A stretch of 64,000 bases of DNA from an uncultured Pelagibacteraceae bacterium. GTDB lineage: Bacteria; Pseudomonadota; Alphaproteobacteria; Pelagibacterales; Pelagibacteraceae. The stretch lies in assembly GCA_902627805.1 (NCBI GenBank), contig CACOKN010000001.1, forward strand, positions 124,001-188,000, in the 5' to 3' direction. The position numbers and the translations under genes were made by a program. The notes beneath the pieces were generated by a model. That model worked only from the letters and a program-made list of their open reading frames with translations, did no database searches and was not told where the DNA came from. Below are positions 25,043 to 35,000 of this stretch, in pieces (position 1 is the stretch's first letter; every line of letters begins with the position of its first letter).

Positions 25043-26155
25043 GTGAATTGGAAACTCACGAAATTTCAAATCAACGATAATTTTAAATTTAAGAGGAATC
25101 ATGTCCTTAAATATTTGCCTGCAGCATTGCTTGCTAATGCCTTTAAATCAGTTTCTAAATGGAGAAGTTATAAGGCCACCCCCCTTTTAAAACTTAATAA
25201 ACTTCAAAGAAATTTAGATCTCAAAAATATCTTCTATAAAGATGAATCTAAGAGGTTTCATTTAAAGTCTTTTAAAGCTTTGGGTGGCGCGTATGCGGTA
25301 GAAAAAATATCTAAAGGAAAAAAGAATATTACTATCTCTTCAGCAACAGCTGGTAATCACGGAAGATCAGTTGCTTGGGGTGCAAAAAGATTAAAACTTA
25401 AATGTAAAATTTTTGTAAGCCAATATGTTAGTGAAACAAGGGTAAAGGAAATAAAAAAGTTTGGTGCTCAAGTTATAAGAGTCAAAGGAGATTATGAGGA
25501 CTCTCTCAAGGAATGTCAAAAATTATCAAAAAAGAATAATTGGAAAATTGTCCAAGATGTATCAACAAAAGATTATAAGTATATTCCTCAACTTACTATG
25601 GCAGGATATTCAATCATGATTAAAGAAATTTCTAAGCAGACTAATCAATATATAACTCATATATTTCTTCAAGCAGGTGTTGGAGGATTAGCAGCTGGTT
25701 TGGTTGGTGGAGTAGCAAAATATTTTAAAAGAATACCAAAAATTATAATTGTCGAACCTGATCAAGCAGATTGTGTGCTGCAAAGTGTAAAAAGCAATAG
25801 ACTAAAAAAGATCAGAATTAAAAAAGAGAGTATTATGGGTGGAATGTCGTGTAATGAGATGTCTCTAGTACCCTGGCAAATATTAAAAAATGCTAGCAAT
25901 TGTTGTGTCTCAATCTCAGATAAAAATATTGCAAAAACTATAGCTGGCTTAAAAGATAAAAAGTTTAGCAAGACTTCTATTACAGGTGGTGAATGTGCAG
26001 CTCCAGGTGTTATCGCTTTAATAGGAATATGTAACAATATCAAAGCTAAAAAATTCCTTAATCTCAATGAAAACTCAAATATTCTAGTTATTGGATGCGA
26101 AGGAAATGCAGATGTAAAACTTTACAAACAACTGCTATCTAAGGGCAGAAAATAA
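25043..26155 (+). CDS. PLP-dependent lyase related to diaminopropionate ammonia-lyase (DpaL/YgeX-like)
   Basis: 370 residues, fold type II PLP enzyme. YKATPLLKL and KDESKRFHLKSFKALGGAYA place the Schiff-base lysine at K78, matching Lys77 of the E. coli enzyme. D172 (VQDV) matches the E. coli Asp189. The position of the other catalytic aspartate, Asp120 in E. coli, is A103 here (TAGNHG instead of TDGNHG), so the stereochemistry or substrate may differ; a threonine-dehydratase-like activity is possible. The gene uses a GTG start at 25043, one base after the GS stop codon; no ATG is near. The alignment is from memory of the E. coli sequence. Confidence 0.75.
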   Translation: MNWKLTKFQINDNFKFKRNHVLKYLPAALLANAFKSVSKWRSYKATPLLKLNKLQRNLDLKNIFYKDESKRFHLKSFKALGGAYAVEKISKGKKNITISSATAGNHGRSVAWGAKRLKLKCKIFVSQYVSETRVKEIKKFGAQVIRVKGDYEDSLKECQKLSKKNNWKIVQDVSTKDYKYIPQLTMAGYSIMIKEISKQTNQYITHIFLQAGVGGLAAGLVGGVAKYFKRIPKIIIVEPDQADCVLQSVKSNRLKKIRIKKESIMGGMSCNEMSLVPWQILKNASNCCVSISDKNIAKTIAGLKDKKFSKTSITGGECAAPGVIALIGICNNIKAKKFLNLNENSNILVIGCEGNADVKLYKQLLSKGRK

Positions 26156-26164
26156 AAAATTTCT

Positions 26165-27586
26165 ATGACAAAAAATGCTATTACTTGGATAAGAGAAGAT
26201 TTTAGGATTGAGCATAACCCAGCTCTTTCTTATGCTACACAAAATCATGACAATGTTGCTGCTTTATATATATATAATAAAGTAGACTTTGATAATAAAA
26301 GAGAAGCACAAAAATGGTGGCTTTCAAAATCTTTGGAAGTATTTCAATCAGAATTATTAAAATATAAGATTAATCTTCAGATATTAGAAGGTGATGAATT
26401 AGAAGTTTTTTCTAAAATAAAAAGAAAAGACGATGTTTCGATATATTGGAACAAAATTTATGAGCCTGATGTAATTGCCAAAGGAAAGAAAATCAGAGAT
26501 ATTTTTATTAAAAATGAAATCGAATTTAAGTACTTCAAAGGAAATATTTTAAATGAATTTCAAGAAGTAACTAAAAATGATGGAACTCCATTTAAAGTAT
26601 TTACCCCATTTTGGAGAAATGCTGAGCAAAAATTTTTAGGCTTGCCTCCAAGTAAAAATTACGTCGTTAAGAAAAAAATAAAAACTTTCTCCTTGTTTAA
26701 AAATTCTATTGAACCAACAAAAATTCTACCAAAAAAAAACTGGTACAAAAAATTCGAAAATTATTGGAGTGTATCTGAAAATGACTCGAAAAAAATTCTT
26801 AATAATTTAATTGAGAATAAAATAAAAGATTATGGAACCGCTAGAGACTATCCATCTATTGAAGGTACCTCAAAATTATCACCCTACATAAAGCATGGAC
26901 AAATTCATGTAAATACAATTTGGAATAAGTGTAAAGAGATGAAATCTAAAGGGATTGGATATAGAAAATATATCAACGAATTAGGATGGAGAGAATTTTC
27001 ACATAGTTTAATAAATTATTTTCCAGAGTTCTTAAAAGGTAACTTTAGAAAAGAATTTGATAAGTTTCCTTGGGTAAAAAATGAAAAATTTTTAAAAGCT
27101 TGGAAGTCAGGTATGACAGGTTATCCAATAGTTGATGCTGGAATGAGAGAGCTTTATGAAACTGGATGGATGCATAATAGAATAAGAATGGTGGTTGGAT
27201 CTTTTTTGGTTAAACATTTGAGAATTAATTGGACTGAAGGAGAAAAGCATTTTCGAAACTGCTTACTTGATTTTAACAAAGCTAATAATGTTGCTCAATG
27301 GCAATGGGTTGCTGGCTGTGGCGCGGATGCAGCACCTTATTTCAGAATATTTAATCCTATCCTTCAAGGAGAAAAATTTGATAAAGAAGGAAAATATGTA
27401 AAAAAATGGGTACCAGAATTAAATAAAGTCCCACAAAAATTTATTCACAAACCTTGGGAAATGGAAACTAAATATCAAGAAGCAATCAATACAATCATAG
27501 GAAAAAATTATCCTAAGCCAATAGTTATCCACGAAGAAGCACGTACTTCTGCCCTTAAAGCTTTTCAAAGCTTAAAGAAGAAATAG
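26165..27586 (+). CDS. phrB: Deoxyribodipyrimidine photolyase (cryptochrome/photolyase family)
   Basis: 473 residues, full length for class I CPD photolyases. An N-terminal antenna-type alpha/beta domain (ITWIREDFRIEHNPAL) is followed by the helical FAD domain with GWREFSHSLI, GMTGYPIVDAGMRELYETGW, MHNRIRMVVGSFLVKHL, NNVAQWQWVAGCGADAAPYF. The tryptophans for electron transfer and the dimer pocket are in place. It repairs UV-induced pyrimidine dimers with blue light, as expected in a surface-ocean bacterium. It starts 9 bp after the PLP enzyme and may be co-transcribed. Confidence 0.93.
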   Translation: MTKNAITWIREDFRIEHNPALSYATQNHDNVAALYIYNKVDFDNKREAQKWWLSKSLEVFQSELLKYKINLQILEGDELEVFSKIKRKDDVSIYWNKIYEPDVIAKGKKIRDIFIKNEIEFKYFKGNILNEFQEVTKNDGTPFKVFTPFWRNAEQKFLGLPPSKNYVVKKKIKTFSLFKNSIEPTKILPKKNWYKKFENYWSVSENDSKKILNNLIENKIKDYGTARDYPSIEGTSKLSPYIKHGQIHVNTIWNKCKEMKSKGIGYRKYINELGWREFSHSLINYFPEFLKGNFRKEFDKFPWVKNEKFLKAWKSGMTGYPIVDAGMRELYETGWMHNRIRMVVGSFLVKHLRINWTEGEKHFRNCLLDFNKANNVAQWQWVAGCGADAAPYFRIFNPILQGEKFDKEGKYVKKWVPELNKVPQKFIHKPWEMETKYQEAINTIIGKNYPKPIVIHEEARTSALKAFQSLKKK

Positions 27587-27615
27587 ATATCTTCTAATAA
27601 ATTTTTACGAATTAC

Positions 27616-27798
27616 TTATGCTTTTTGTTGAGAGCAAACATCCTTTATTACTGGAACATTTGCACAATCATTGCATTTAGTTTGTTGAACTATGCAACCA
27701 TTGTCAAGAAGCTTTACATCAACGACTTTATCACACTTAGAACATATTGATGTAATTGTTAATCCGCATTTTTTACAACTATAGTTTTGTGTCTCCAT
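27616..27798 (-). CDS. Small zinc-ribbon-like protein with three CxxC pairs
   Basis: 60 residues containing CKKC, CSKC, CNDC and two further cysteines, the spacing of a small zinc ribbon or rubredoxin-like knuckle. There is no membrane segment. The function is unknown; metal binding or storage, or nucleic-acid contact, would fit. It stands alone on the minus strand between the convergent photolyase and the M50-HlyD gene. A Fur-box-like palindrome lies 45 bp upstream of its start, so metal-dependent control is plausible. Confidence 0.7.
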   Translation of the reverse strand: METQNYSCKKCGLTITSICSKCDKVVDVKLLDNGCIVQQTKCNDCANVPVIKDVCSQQKA

Positions 27799-27842
27799 AA
27801 CAAAACCTTAAACTTTTTGTAAAAATATACAATTAAATTGCG

Positions 27843-27863
27843 TGTGAATGATAATCATTCACA
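27843..27863. promoter_or_regulatory. Fur-box-like perfect palindrome
   Basis: TGTGAATGAT, one central base, and ATCATTCACA form a perfect 10+1+10 palindrome. The inner 19 bases (27844-27862) match the classical Fur consensus GATAATGATAATCATTATC at 15 positions, including the whole AATGATAATCATT core. It lies 45-65 bp upstream of the cysteine-rich small gene and 23 bp after the M50-HlyD stop. On the plus strand it is followed by T8, so a terminator reading is possible too. Confidence 0.5.
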
Positions 27864-27885
27864 ATTTTTTTCCAATAAAAAAAAA

Positions 27886-29991
27886 TTAAAATCCACTTTC
27901 TCTAACAAAAAGTGAAAATATATTTTTAAAAAATTTAACGAAAGGACTATATCTGTTACCATCAATATGCACATAACCTGGTACTTCCCATTCGATTAAA
28001 TCATTTTTATCAATAGTAGAAAAGGTAACCTGATAATGAGCGGTCATTGGTCTATTTTCATATTCTTCATTTGAAGAATTTCTTGTAGCTATGGGTCCAT
28101 CAAATTGTGAAGATAAAGACAAATAAGGAAGAATAGAAATTGCAGATCTATCTAAATTCTTTGATACTAATTTTACTCTTGAGTGTTCTCCGTTAGATGG
28201 GATGAAAATTGCGTATTCGTTAATTTTAAATCGATCAATTTCTCCCTCTGTTAGATAGCCCACAACTGAACCTGGTCCATATTTACTTACTCCACCAAGA
28301 GGATCTAAATTACTAACCCATTGATTTACAGATAAGTTAGAAAAATCCTTAATTTTCCCATTTACAGGAGATTTAAGTAATAATTTGGATTTTGTTTTAC
28401 TAAGACCATCTAATTCATTTTGAAGAAATATTAATTGTTGTTGAAGTATCATATATTCACTGAGATTATTAGCCAACTTACTCAATCTATTAATTTTAGT
28501 TTTTGTAAGTTTTATTTTTCTTCTGACTTTATTAATTTGTAAATCTAAGTCAGGTGATGATAATTCAATTAATTTTTGTCCCTTTTTAACCTCTTGATTC
28601 TTTGATACAAAAATTTCTTTTACTTTAGCAGGATACGGTGAATAAATTTTTGTATATTGTTCAGAAACATATACTGCAGGAATTTTAATTGATGATTTCC
28701 ATGGAAAAAATAAGATTATAAATAAAATAAATAAAATTGAAAAAAGTCTTTTCGTTTTAAAGTTAAATTTAATTTGGGATTTAAGATTATACCAGTTTTT
28801 AGTTTCGGTAAAGATAGGTCTTAAAATGAACCAATAAATCTCAATTACAAATAAGATAATACCTAAAGTTTTGAATGCTAAGTGATAAACTAACAACGCA
28901 ATCCCTAAAAATATAAAAAATCGATAAACCCAAGTTAACCATGCGTAAGAAATAAAAGTCCATCGTCTTGTAGGATTTAAATCTTCAGGTGGTGGATGAT
29001 TAAAGCCAAATAAAATTTCTCGTAATTGCCATCTTGCAAGTGCAAATGATCTTGGTTGTAAATTTTCAGCTTTAAGCCAATCAGAAAAAACATAATAGCC
29101 ATCAAATCTCATAAAGGGACTAACATTGATTGCTAATGATGAAATCCAGCTTGTGGTAGCAATAAAAAAAGCAACACTTTTTAAGCCACCATCTGGAAGG
29201 ATAGCCCATAAAAAAGTTGAGATTAATGCAAGATGAAGTTCAGTTAAAATTCCTGCAAAATTAATTAACAATCTATCTTTGTGATCTCTTAGTCTCCAGG
29301 CATCAGAAGTATCAGTATATAAAAATGGAAAAAAAACGAGAAAAGCTATCCCAATCGAAGATACTCGACAACCAAAATATTTTGAGACAAATGCATGACC
29401 AAGTTCATGTAAAGATTTTACAAAAACCAATGTGATTAAATAAAGCATAAGTCCTTTGAAAGAAAAAAAATATAAAAATGTATTTTTAAAACTTTCAATT
29501 TGCTGAATTACCAGACAAATCCCTATGAAACCTAGTATGTAAATTAAATTTCTAACTTTTTTTGATCCAAGTATTTTTGCATATCTAAGTGTTTTACCAA
29601 GCCATTCATCAGGTTTTACTAAAGGTATTTTAAAAAAAAGATAACCATGAATTAAAAATAGTAACCAATTTTTTTTTTGAGCGTTTTTTTGTTTCAATAG
29701 AATATTATCAAATTGACCTCGCGGCTGAATAATTAAATTATTCAATTGTAAAAAATCAATAAATTTTTTTATTTCATCACCATCTGCTTCTATACCATCG
29801 CGATTAATTTTTTTTTCAAAAACTTTAATATCTTCACCCCCACTCCAGTTTTTGATTAATTTAAAAGCTGTCAGTCCAAGAGTAAAATATTTATTTCTTA
29901 AAGCATCATATAAGAGCCAAGCAGGAGAACCATCTTCCCTGCTGTTTCCTCTGAGTATTTCTAAATCTTCTCTTAAATATGGAATGATCAT
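27886..29991 (-). CDS. M50 site-2-type protease fused to a HlyD-like adaptor, with a PqqD-like N-terminus
   Basis: 701 residues. Residues 1-90 (LREDLEILRGNSREDG, then NKYFTLGLTAFKLIKNW) resemble the PqqD/RRE winged-helix fold that binds leader peptides. A polytopic membrane part follows with the zinc motif H195-E-L-G-H199 and a second S2P motif NVSPFMRFDG with D297. After more membrane helices, residues about 435-600 form an HlyD-type arm: a lipoyl half (YSPYPAKVKEIFVSKNQEVK), a coiled coil, and the second lipoyl half (LKSPVNGKIKDFS). It is the last gene of the operon with the giant surface protein and overlaps its predecessor by 4 bp. I infer that it processes or exports that protein. Confidence 0.82.
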   Translation of the reverse strand: MIIPYLREDLEILRGNSREDGSPAWLLYDALRNKYFTLGLTAFKLIKNWSGGEDIKVFEKKINRDGIEADGDEIKKFIDFLQLNNLIIQPRGQFDNILLKQKNAQKKNWLLFLIHGYLFFKIPLVKPDEWLGKTLRYAKILGSKKVRNLIYILGFIGICLVIQQIESFKNTFLYFFSFKGLMLYLITLVFVKSLHELGHAFVSKYFGCRVSSIGIAFLVFFPFLYTDTSDAWRLRDHKDRLLINFAGILTELHLALISTFLWAILPDGGLKSVAFFIATTSWISSLAINVSPFMRFDGYYVFSDWLKAENLQPRSFALARWQLREILFGFNHPPPEDLNPTRRWTFISYAWLTWVYRFFIFLGIALLVYHLAFKTLGIILFVIEIYWFILRPIFTETKNWYNLKSQIKFNFKTKRLFSILFILFIILFFPWKSSIKIPAVYVSEQYTKIYSPYPAKVKEIFVSKNQEVKKGQKLIELSSPDLDLQINKVRRKIKLTKTKINRLSKLANNLSEYMILQQQLIFLQNELDGLSKTKSKLLLKSPVNGKIKDFSNLSVNQWVSNLDPLGGVSKYGPGSVVGYLTEGEIDRFKINEYAIFIPSNGEHSRVKLVSKNLDRSAISILPYLSLSSQFDGPIATRNSSNEEYENRPMTAHYQVTFSTIDKNDLIEWEVPGYVHIDGNRYSPFVKFFKNIFSLFVRESGF

Positions 29992-31325
29992 ATGCCGATT
30001 AATTGTCGAATAAATGTAATGGGTTTTCTAAATAAATAATAAAATAAAATAGTTCTATTTCCATAAACTTTAGCCGTTCCTCGTAAACCAATTCGTGGAG
30101 TATCCTTATTCCCCTCAAAACTTGATATTAACTTATATGAAAGAACTTCCTCGGGTGAAAGTTCTGGCTCATAAGTAGATCGTAAAATCTTACCTTTGTA
30201 AGAACTCATAGGATTTATGTCTAAAAAGATATTTGCATCAGCATTTTCGTTGATAACGATTGAGTCTTTTACTGGTAGCCATATAAGAAATTCAATGTTC
30301 GCAGGATCTGCAATAGTTAATATTTTTTCACCAACAGATACGGGTTTACCTTGCCAATCAGATTTTCTATCCACAATAACTACACCTTTCTTTTCAGCAT
30401 ATATTTTTGAATTTTTTAATTTTCTTTCTGCAGAACTTAATTCTACCCTTCTTAAATCAACTTGTGCCATAAGCTCAGCCAATTTTGATTTTTGTTCATT
30501 ATCGGTAAAAGACGATTGTCTTGTTCTTAGAAGTTCTTTTTCAGAAACTTGCAATGATTGTTTTGCAAGATTAAATTCATTTAATAAATCAATATCCTCT
30601 AATAAAACTAATAACTCACCAGGTTTTGTTTGATCATTATTATTAGCAACTATTTTTTTGACCACCCCATCAAATGGTGACGTAATTAAAAAAGGATTTT
30701 TTGCTACCACCTCAACTGGAGCAGTACTGGTCATTCGAACTGGAAAAAGAAATATTAATATAATTACCGAAATTGTAATCCAACGTTTTTTTCCAGTAAA
30801 ACTTTTTTTAAAAAAATCTCTAATTGAATAATTAATCAAAAATGTATTATAAGCATGACCATAAGTTCTTGATAAGTGTGATATTAACTCGTTTTCATTC
30901 TCAGAAAAAATTTCATTTCGAGCTAATAAAAGAAATCCTTGCAGACCTCTTTGAGGTGAAAAAATTGGTATGCGCAGTAAATATTGAGGAATATTTTTTG
31001 GTTTCTGTTTTTTTATTTTTTTTGAAAATTTATCTAAATCAACTTGCTCTATCTCTTTAAGATTTTGATTTGATTTATGATTAACAATACTCTCAACGAA
31101 CGTAATTAATGGTGCGGTTCTATCAACTGAGGCGATATCCGACACTGCCTCCACATGATATTTGTCTGTTGGGCTTTTCAGTAGCAAAAATGAAGTTGTG
31201 TAATTAATTATTTCCCTAGTTTCATTTACAACAAGAAAACTTAATTCGTCTTTACTTTTTGCCTCTCTAGTTTTTTTTTCTAGACTAATTAATCTTGCAA
31301 TCTTAATATTCTTATCTTGGCTCAA
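29988..31325 (-). CDS. HlyD-type adaptor with an N-terminal cytoplasmic GAF-like domain
   Basis: 445 residues. Residues 1-160 look like a GAF sensor/partner domain (DELSFLVVNETREIINYTTS, RIPIFSPQRGLQGFLLLARN). One membrane helix follows at about 179-194, then a periplasmic adaptor arm with a lipoyl half (SPFDGVVKKIVANNNDQTKP), a short coiled coil (about 235-300), a second lipoyl half (KKGVVIVDRKSDWQGKP) and a beta-barrel part. It should span the inner membrane and join it to the outer-membrane channel. It overlaps the genes on both sides by 4 bp. The ligand of the GAF-like part, if any, is unknown. Confidence 0.78.
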   Translation of the reverse strand: MSQDKNIKIARLISLEKKTREAKSKDELSFLVVNETREIINYTTSFLLLKSPTDKYHVEAVSDIASVDRTAPLITFVESIVNHKSNQNLKEIEQVDLDKFSKKIKKQKPKNIPQYLLRIPIFSPQRGLQGFLLLARNEIFSENENELISHLSRTYGHAYNTFLINYSIRDFFKKSFTGKKRWITISVIILIFLFPVRMTSTAPVEVVAKNPFLITSPFDGVVKKIVANNNDQTKPGELLVLLEDIDLLNEFNLAKQSLQVSEKELLRTRQSSFTDNEQKSKLAELMAQVDLRRVELSSAERKLKNSKIYAEKKGVVIVDRKSDWQGKPVSVGEKILTIADPANIEFLIWLPVKDSIVINENADANIFLDINPMSSYKGKILRSTYEPELSPEEVLSYKLISSFEGNKDTPRIGLRGTAKVYGNRTILFYYLFRKPITFIRQLIGI

Positions 31326-32062
31326 AACTTAACAATCCCACTCATTCCAGGAATTAAACTCTCATATTTCTCATTGAATTGAGCTTTTAATTCTATTGTT
31401 TGACTTGCAGCATCTACAGCTGCACCTAAGCTAATTATTTTTGCATTCAACTCATCTCCTGTCTCATCAATAATTATTTTGACTTCATGCCCTTTTTTTA
31501 ACCAGCTTAACCATTTACTTGGAACAACAACCGCAGCTTCTAAAAGACCATCACCAACTATATCCATTAATGGCTGTCTCTGCTCTATGCTTGTAAATAC
31601 ATTTGTATAAACATCCATTACTCTACCATCATAAGGTGCAATAATATTACATCTGTCGACATTAAGTTTAGCAATAGTTAATTCTGCTTCAGCTTTTTTA
31701 AGAGCTGACTCAGATAATTGATATTGCAACTCACCAATAGATCTCATATCTAAAAGTTCTTTATCATTCTTAAGTTGAACTTGAGCACTTTTATGATCAG
31801 CTTTAATTACTTCTAGTTGTGCATTGTGGAGTTTGCAGTCAAAACTAATTAGGATATCTCCTTTTTTAAAAGCATCTCCCATTAAGTAATTAATCTTTTC
31901 AACTCTAGCTGAAATTTCACTTGAAATAGAAACCTTTTCAGTGGCGGTTACTAAAGTTCTAGCTTCTCTAGTTTCTTCCTCAACCGAATTAGATGAGTCA
32001 TGACTATCAGCTTTAGCCAAATTAATTAGCACCAACAAAATTATAAAAACTAATTTTTTCAT
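31322..32062 (-). CDS. Exported periplasmic adaptor (membrane fusion protein)
   Basis: 246 residues: signal peptide (MKKLVFIILLVLINLAKA), then a compact HlyD/RND-MFP adaptor with the two lipoyl halves (ARVEKINYLMGDAFKKGD and IIAPYDGRVMDVYTNVF) on each side of a coiled-coil hairpin, and a beta-barrel end finishing LIPGMSGIVKF. Unlike the other two adaptors it is cleaved and has no membrane anchor or fused domain. It lies 21 bp after the giant protein gene and overlaps the GAF-HlyD gene, so it is one of three adaptors of a single envelope-spanning assembly. Confidence 0.83.
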   Translation of the reverse strand: MKKLVFIILLVLINLAKADSHDSSNSVEEETREARTLVTATEKVSISSEISARVEKINYLMGDAFKKGDILISFDCKLHNAQLEVIKADHKSAQVQLKNDKELLDMRSIGELQYQLSESALKKAEAELTIAKLNVDRCNIIAPYDGRVMDVYTNVFTSIEQRQPLMDIVGDGLLEAAVVVPSKWLSWLKKGHEVKIIIDETGDELNAKIISLGAAVDAASQTIELKAQFNEKYESLIPGMSGIVKF

Positions 32063-32083
32063 AATTGAAATTAAGGATATATA

Positions 32084-35000
32084 CTATAATCTATCTATTA
32101 ATTTAGAGCCATAATTATCCCATTCAGAATATTCTTTGGATAATTGGGATGATAATGATACAAATTTTGTTTCGTTATCTGAAATCTTTTTAGCATCTTC
32201 TGCATTTTCATTAACAAAATTTAATTTAACTTCTTTTACTGCTAATTCACCATTAGGTTTTTCAAAAATAACTTTTAAGTTAATAGATTCTACATTTTCA
32301 GGTGGCTTAGCGATTACTTCTCCTGTTTTTGAGTTATACTCTATCCATTCAGGAAGTTCTTGACCATTGTTTAAGAAAATTTTTAAATTTTGCCATGGTA
32401 GTTTTACTTCAAAATTATCTTCTACAATTTGACTTTTAAAATTCAAGAATTCATCTGGTTCAATAGTTTTTACTAAATCATCAAAAGATTCTGTATTATT
32501 TAGCACATCTGTTTTATTTGTATCAATTTTTCCATCTTCTTTTAAAGAGTTGATTTTAACTGATCCATCATTTTTAACTTCAAGTTTATTTACTTTAACT
32601 ATCTTTCTTGATTGTTTTAATATTTCTTTATCTTCAGCAATTTTTTTTGAGTCAATAACTACAGTTACTTGCTTCTTATTATTATCTACATCAACAGCAA
32701 TAATCTTAAACTCCACCATCTTCATACCTTTAGGAATATCAGTCTTTGTTTTCCCTGTTTTTGGATTTATCTTAATCCAATCTGGCAAGGCGCTTCCATC
32801 TTTCATTTCACCATAGTACTTTTGAACCTCTTTGCCCTCATCGTTAAATACTTTAAATTTTACTTTGAGTGCTTTATCTGAATGTTTTGCAATAATTTTA
32901 TCAACGTAAATATCTAAATCTTTATCTTTAAGTTCTAAAGAATTCGATTCAGCAACTAAGTCTACAAGTTTCAAGCCTTGATTAAATTCGGCTCTTTTAG
33001 CTAATTTAGATTTAGGTATTTTTAATTCTTTTCGTTCGAGTCTTTTTTCTCTTTTTAATTTTTTTAATTGTCTATCTTCATCTCGCTTTTGTCTTTTTTC
33101 CTCTCTTTTTTCTTTCTTAGGTTTTTTAACTTCATCCGGGTCTGGTTCACCTATGGCATCCCCATCTATACCAGTTATTGTAAAAGTTATTGTCCCAATA
33201 TCTATTGCTTTAGAACCAGCATTTGTTTCATCATCCATTACTTTATAAGAAAAAATATCAGTTGCGGTCTCACCTGCTCTTAAAGCAGTTGTTGCATCAT
33301 TACCTGTTACACTATAAGTGTAAGCACCTGCACTACCGATAGTCAAGGTACCATACGTACCTGAAACAGCACTACCCACATTTGAATTAGCTAATGTTGA
33401 TCCTTCAGCACCTGCACCAACTCCTCTAACTCCTAAAGCTGATGAGGCATCATCACTATCTGTATCATTTGTTAAAACATTTCCTGTAGCATCATCATCA
33501 CCCGCTGTAATACTACCTGTATCATTAACAGCAACTGGTGCAGCGTTTACAGAAATTGAAATTGTATATGTTACTGCCTGAACTGTTTCACCATCATAAG
33601 CTCTATAAGTGAAACTATCATCAGCCTCAGAATTTGCATCTGGAGTATATCTCAAATTAGTAATATCAGTTATTGTGTCATTGACTGAGGGTTCGGCTCC
33701 GTTATTTATTTTTGTTAATGTACCTGAAGATGGTAAAGATTTAATCTTAATACCAACATCATCATCTGGATCAGTATAGTTAGTAAAATCAGAGGCAGCA
33801 AAATCTTTTCTAATATTTAATGAAGTCCTAGCTCCATGAGTAGCATCTATATTATTTTCATTAATATAAACTGTTTCATTCCCTGCAGTAGGTGCATCAT
33901 TAGAACCTAATATTGTAAATGTAATTGTAGCAGTGTCTGAACCACTACCACCATCAGAAAGTGTATAATTAAATACGTCAGTTGCACTATCCCCAGTATC
34001 TAAAGCATTGGCTGCATCCTTGTTAGCAACATAAGTATAAGAACCATTAGCATTTAAAGTTAATTGACCATATGTTCCATCCAAAGCTTGTCCAACAGTT
34101 CCAGCTGTTCCACTCCCCTCCGTACCTCCAGTTCTTATCGCACTTATGGTCAATGAAGCATCAGCATCTGCATCACTGTCTGCGTGAGAGCTTGAGCTTG
34201 TATCAATCACATCTCCTGAATGTTCACCTGTTGCATCAAAAGATCCTGATACATTTGCATTGTCTCCGTTACTGACAGATAAAGTTCCACCCTCAACAAT
34301 TACACCAACATCATTTTGTGCAGTTGTTGCATCATTAATACCTGTAACTGTAATCGTTAAAGTTGCAGTGTCAGTAGATGTTCCGTCAGAAACAGTATAG
34401 GTAAAAACGTCTGTTACTGTATCTCCTGCATCTAATGCATCTGCAGCATCTTGATCAGCAACATAGGTATAAGTTCCGTCAGCACCTAAAGTTAAAGTTC
34501 CATAAGTTCCTGTAACAGTGGTACCACTGCTATTATAAGAACTACCAGATGACACTGCACTTGCAGAACCACCACTGGGTTGGATTTGTGTAATTGTAAA
34601 TGTAGATGTAGTGTCTAAATCATCAGCATCAGTGTCATCTGCAACTAGTAAACTTGAACCAGAGCTTTGAGTTATTGTTGCATCTTCATTTACGCTATCT
34701 GTATCATTTACCCCAACAATTGTGTCATTAATACCAACTATTGTAATTTCAATTACTGCTATATCTGTTGCTGAACCATCTGAAACTGTATAATTAAAAC
34801 TTTCAGTTACGACGTCTCCAGAATCTAGTGCATCAGTAACATCTTGATTTGCAACATAAGTATAAGAACCATTAGCATTTAAAGTTAATTGACCATAAGT
34901 TCCTGTCAAAGCTTGCCCTACAGTTCCAGCAGTTCCACTTCCTTCACTAGATCCTGTTCTTACTGCTGTAACAGTTAAAGAGTCACTGTTTGCATCCGTA

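Noticed and set aside
34072-34275. Open frame on the plus strand inside the giant surface-protein gene
   Set aside because: It is antisense to VCBS repeats and its Leu/His/Gln-rich translation follows from the repeat codons. The same applies to other antisense frames in 32084-38776.
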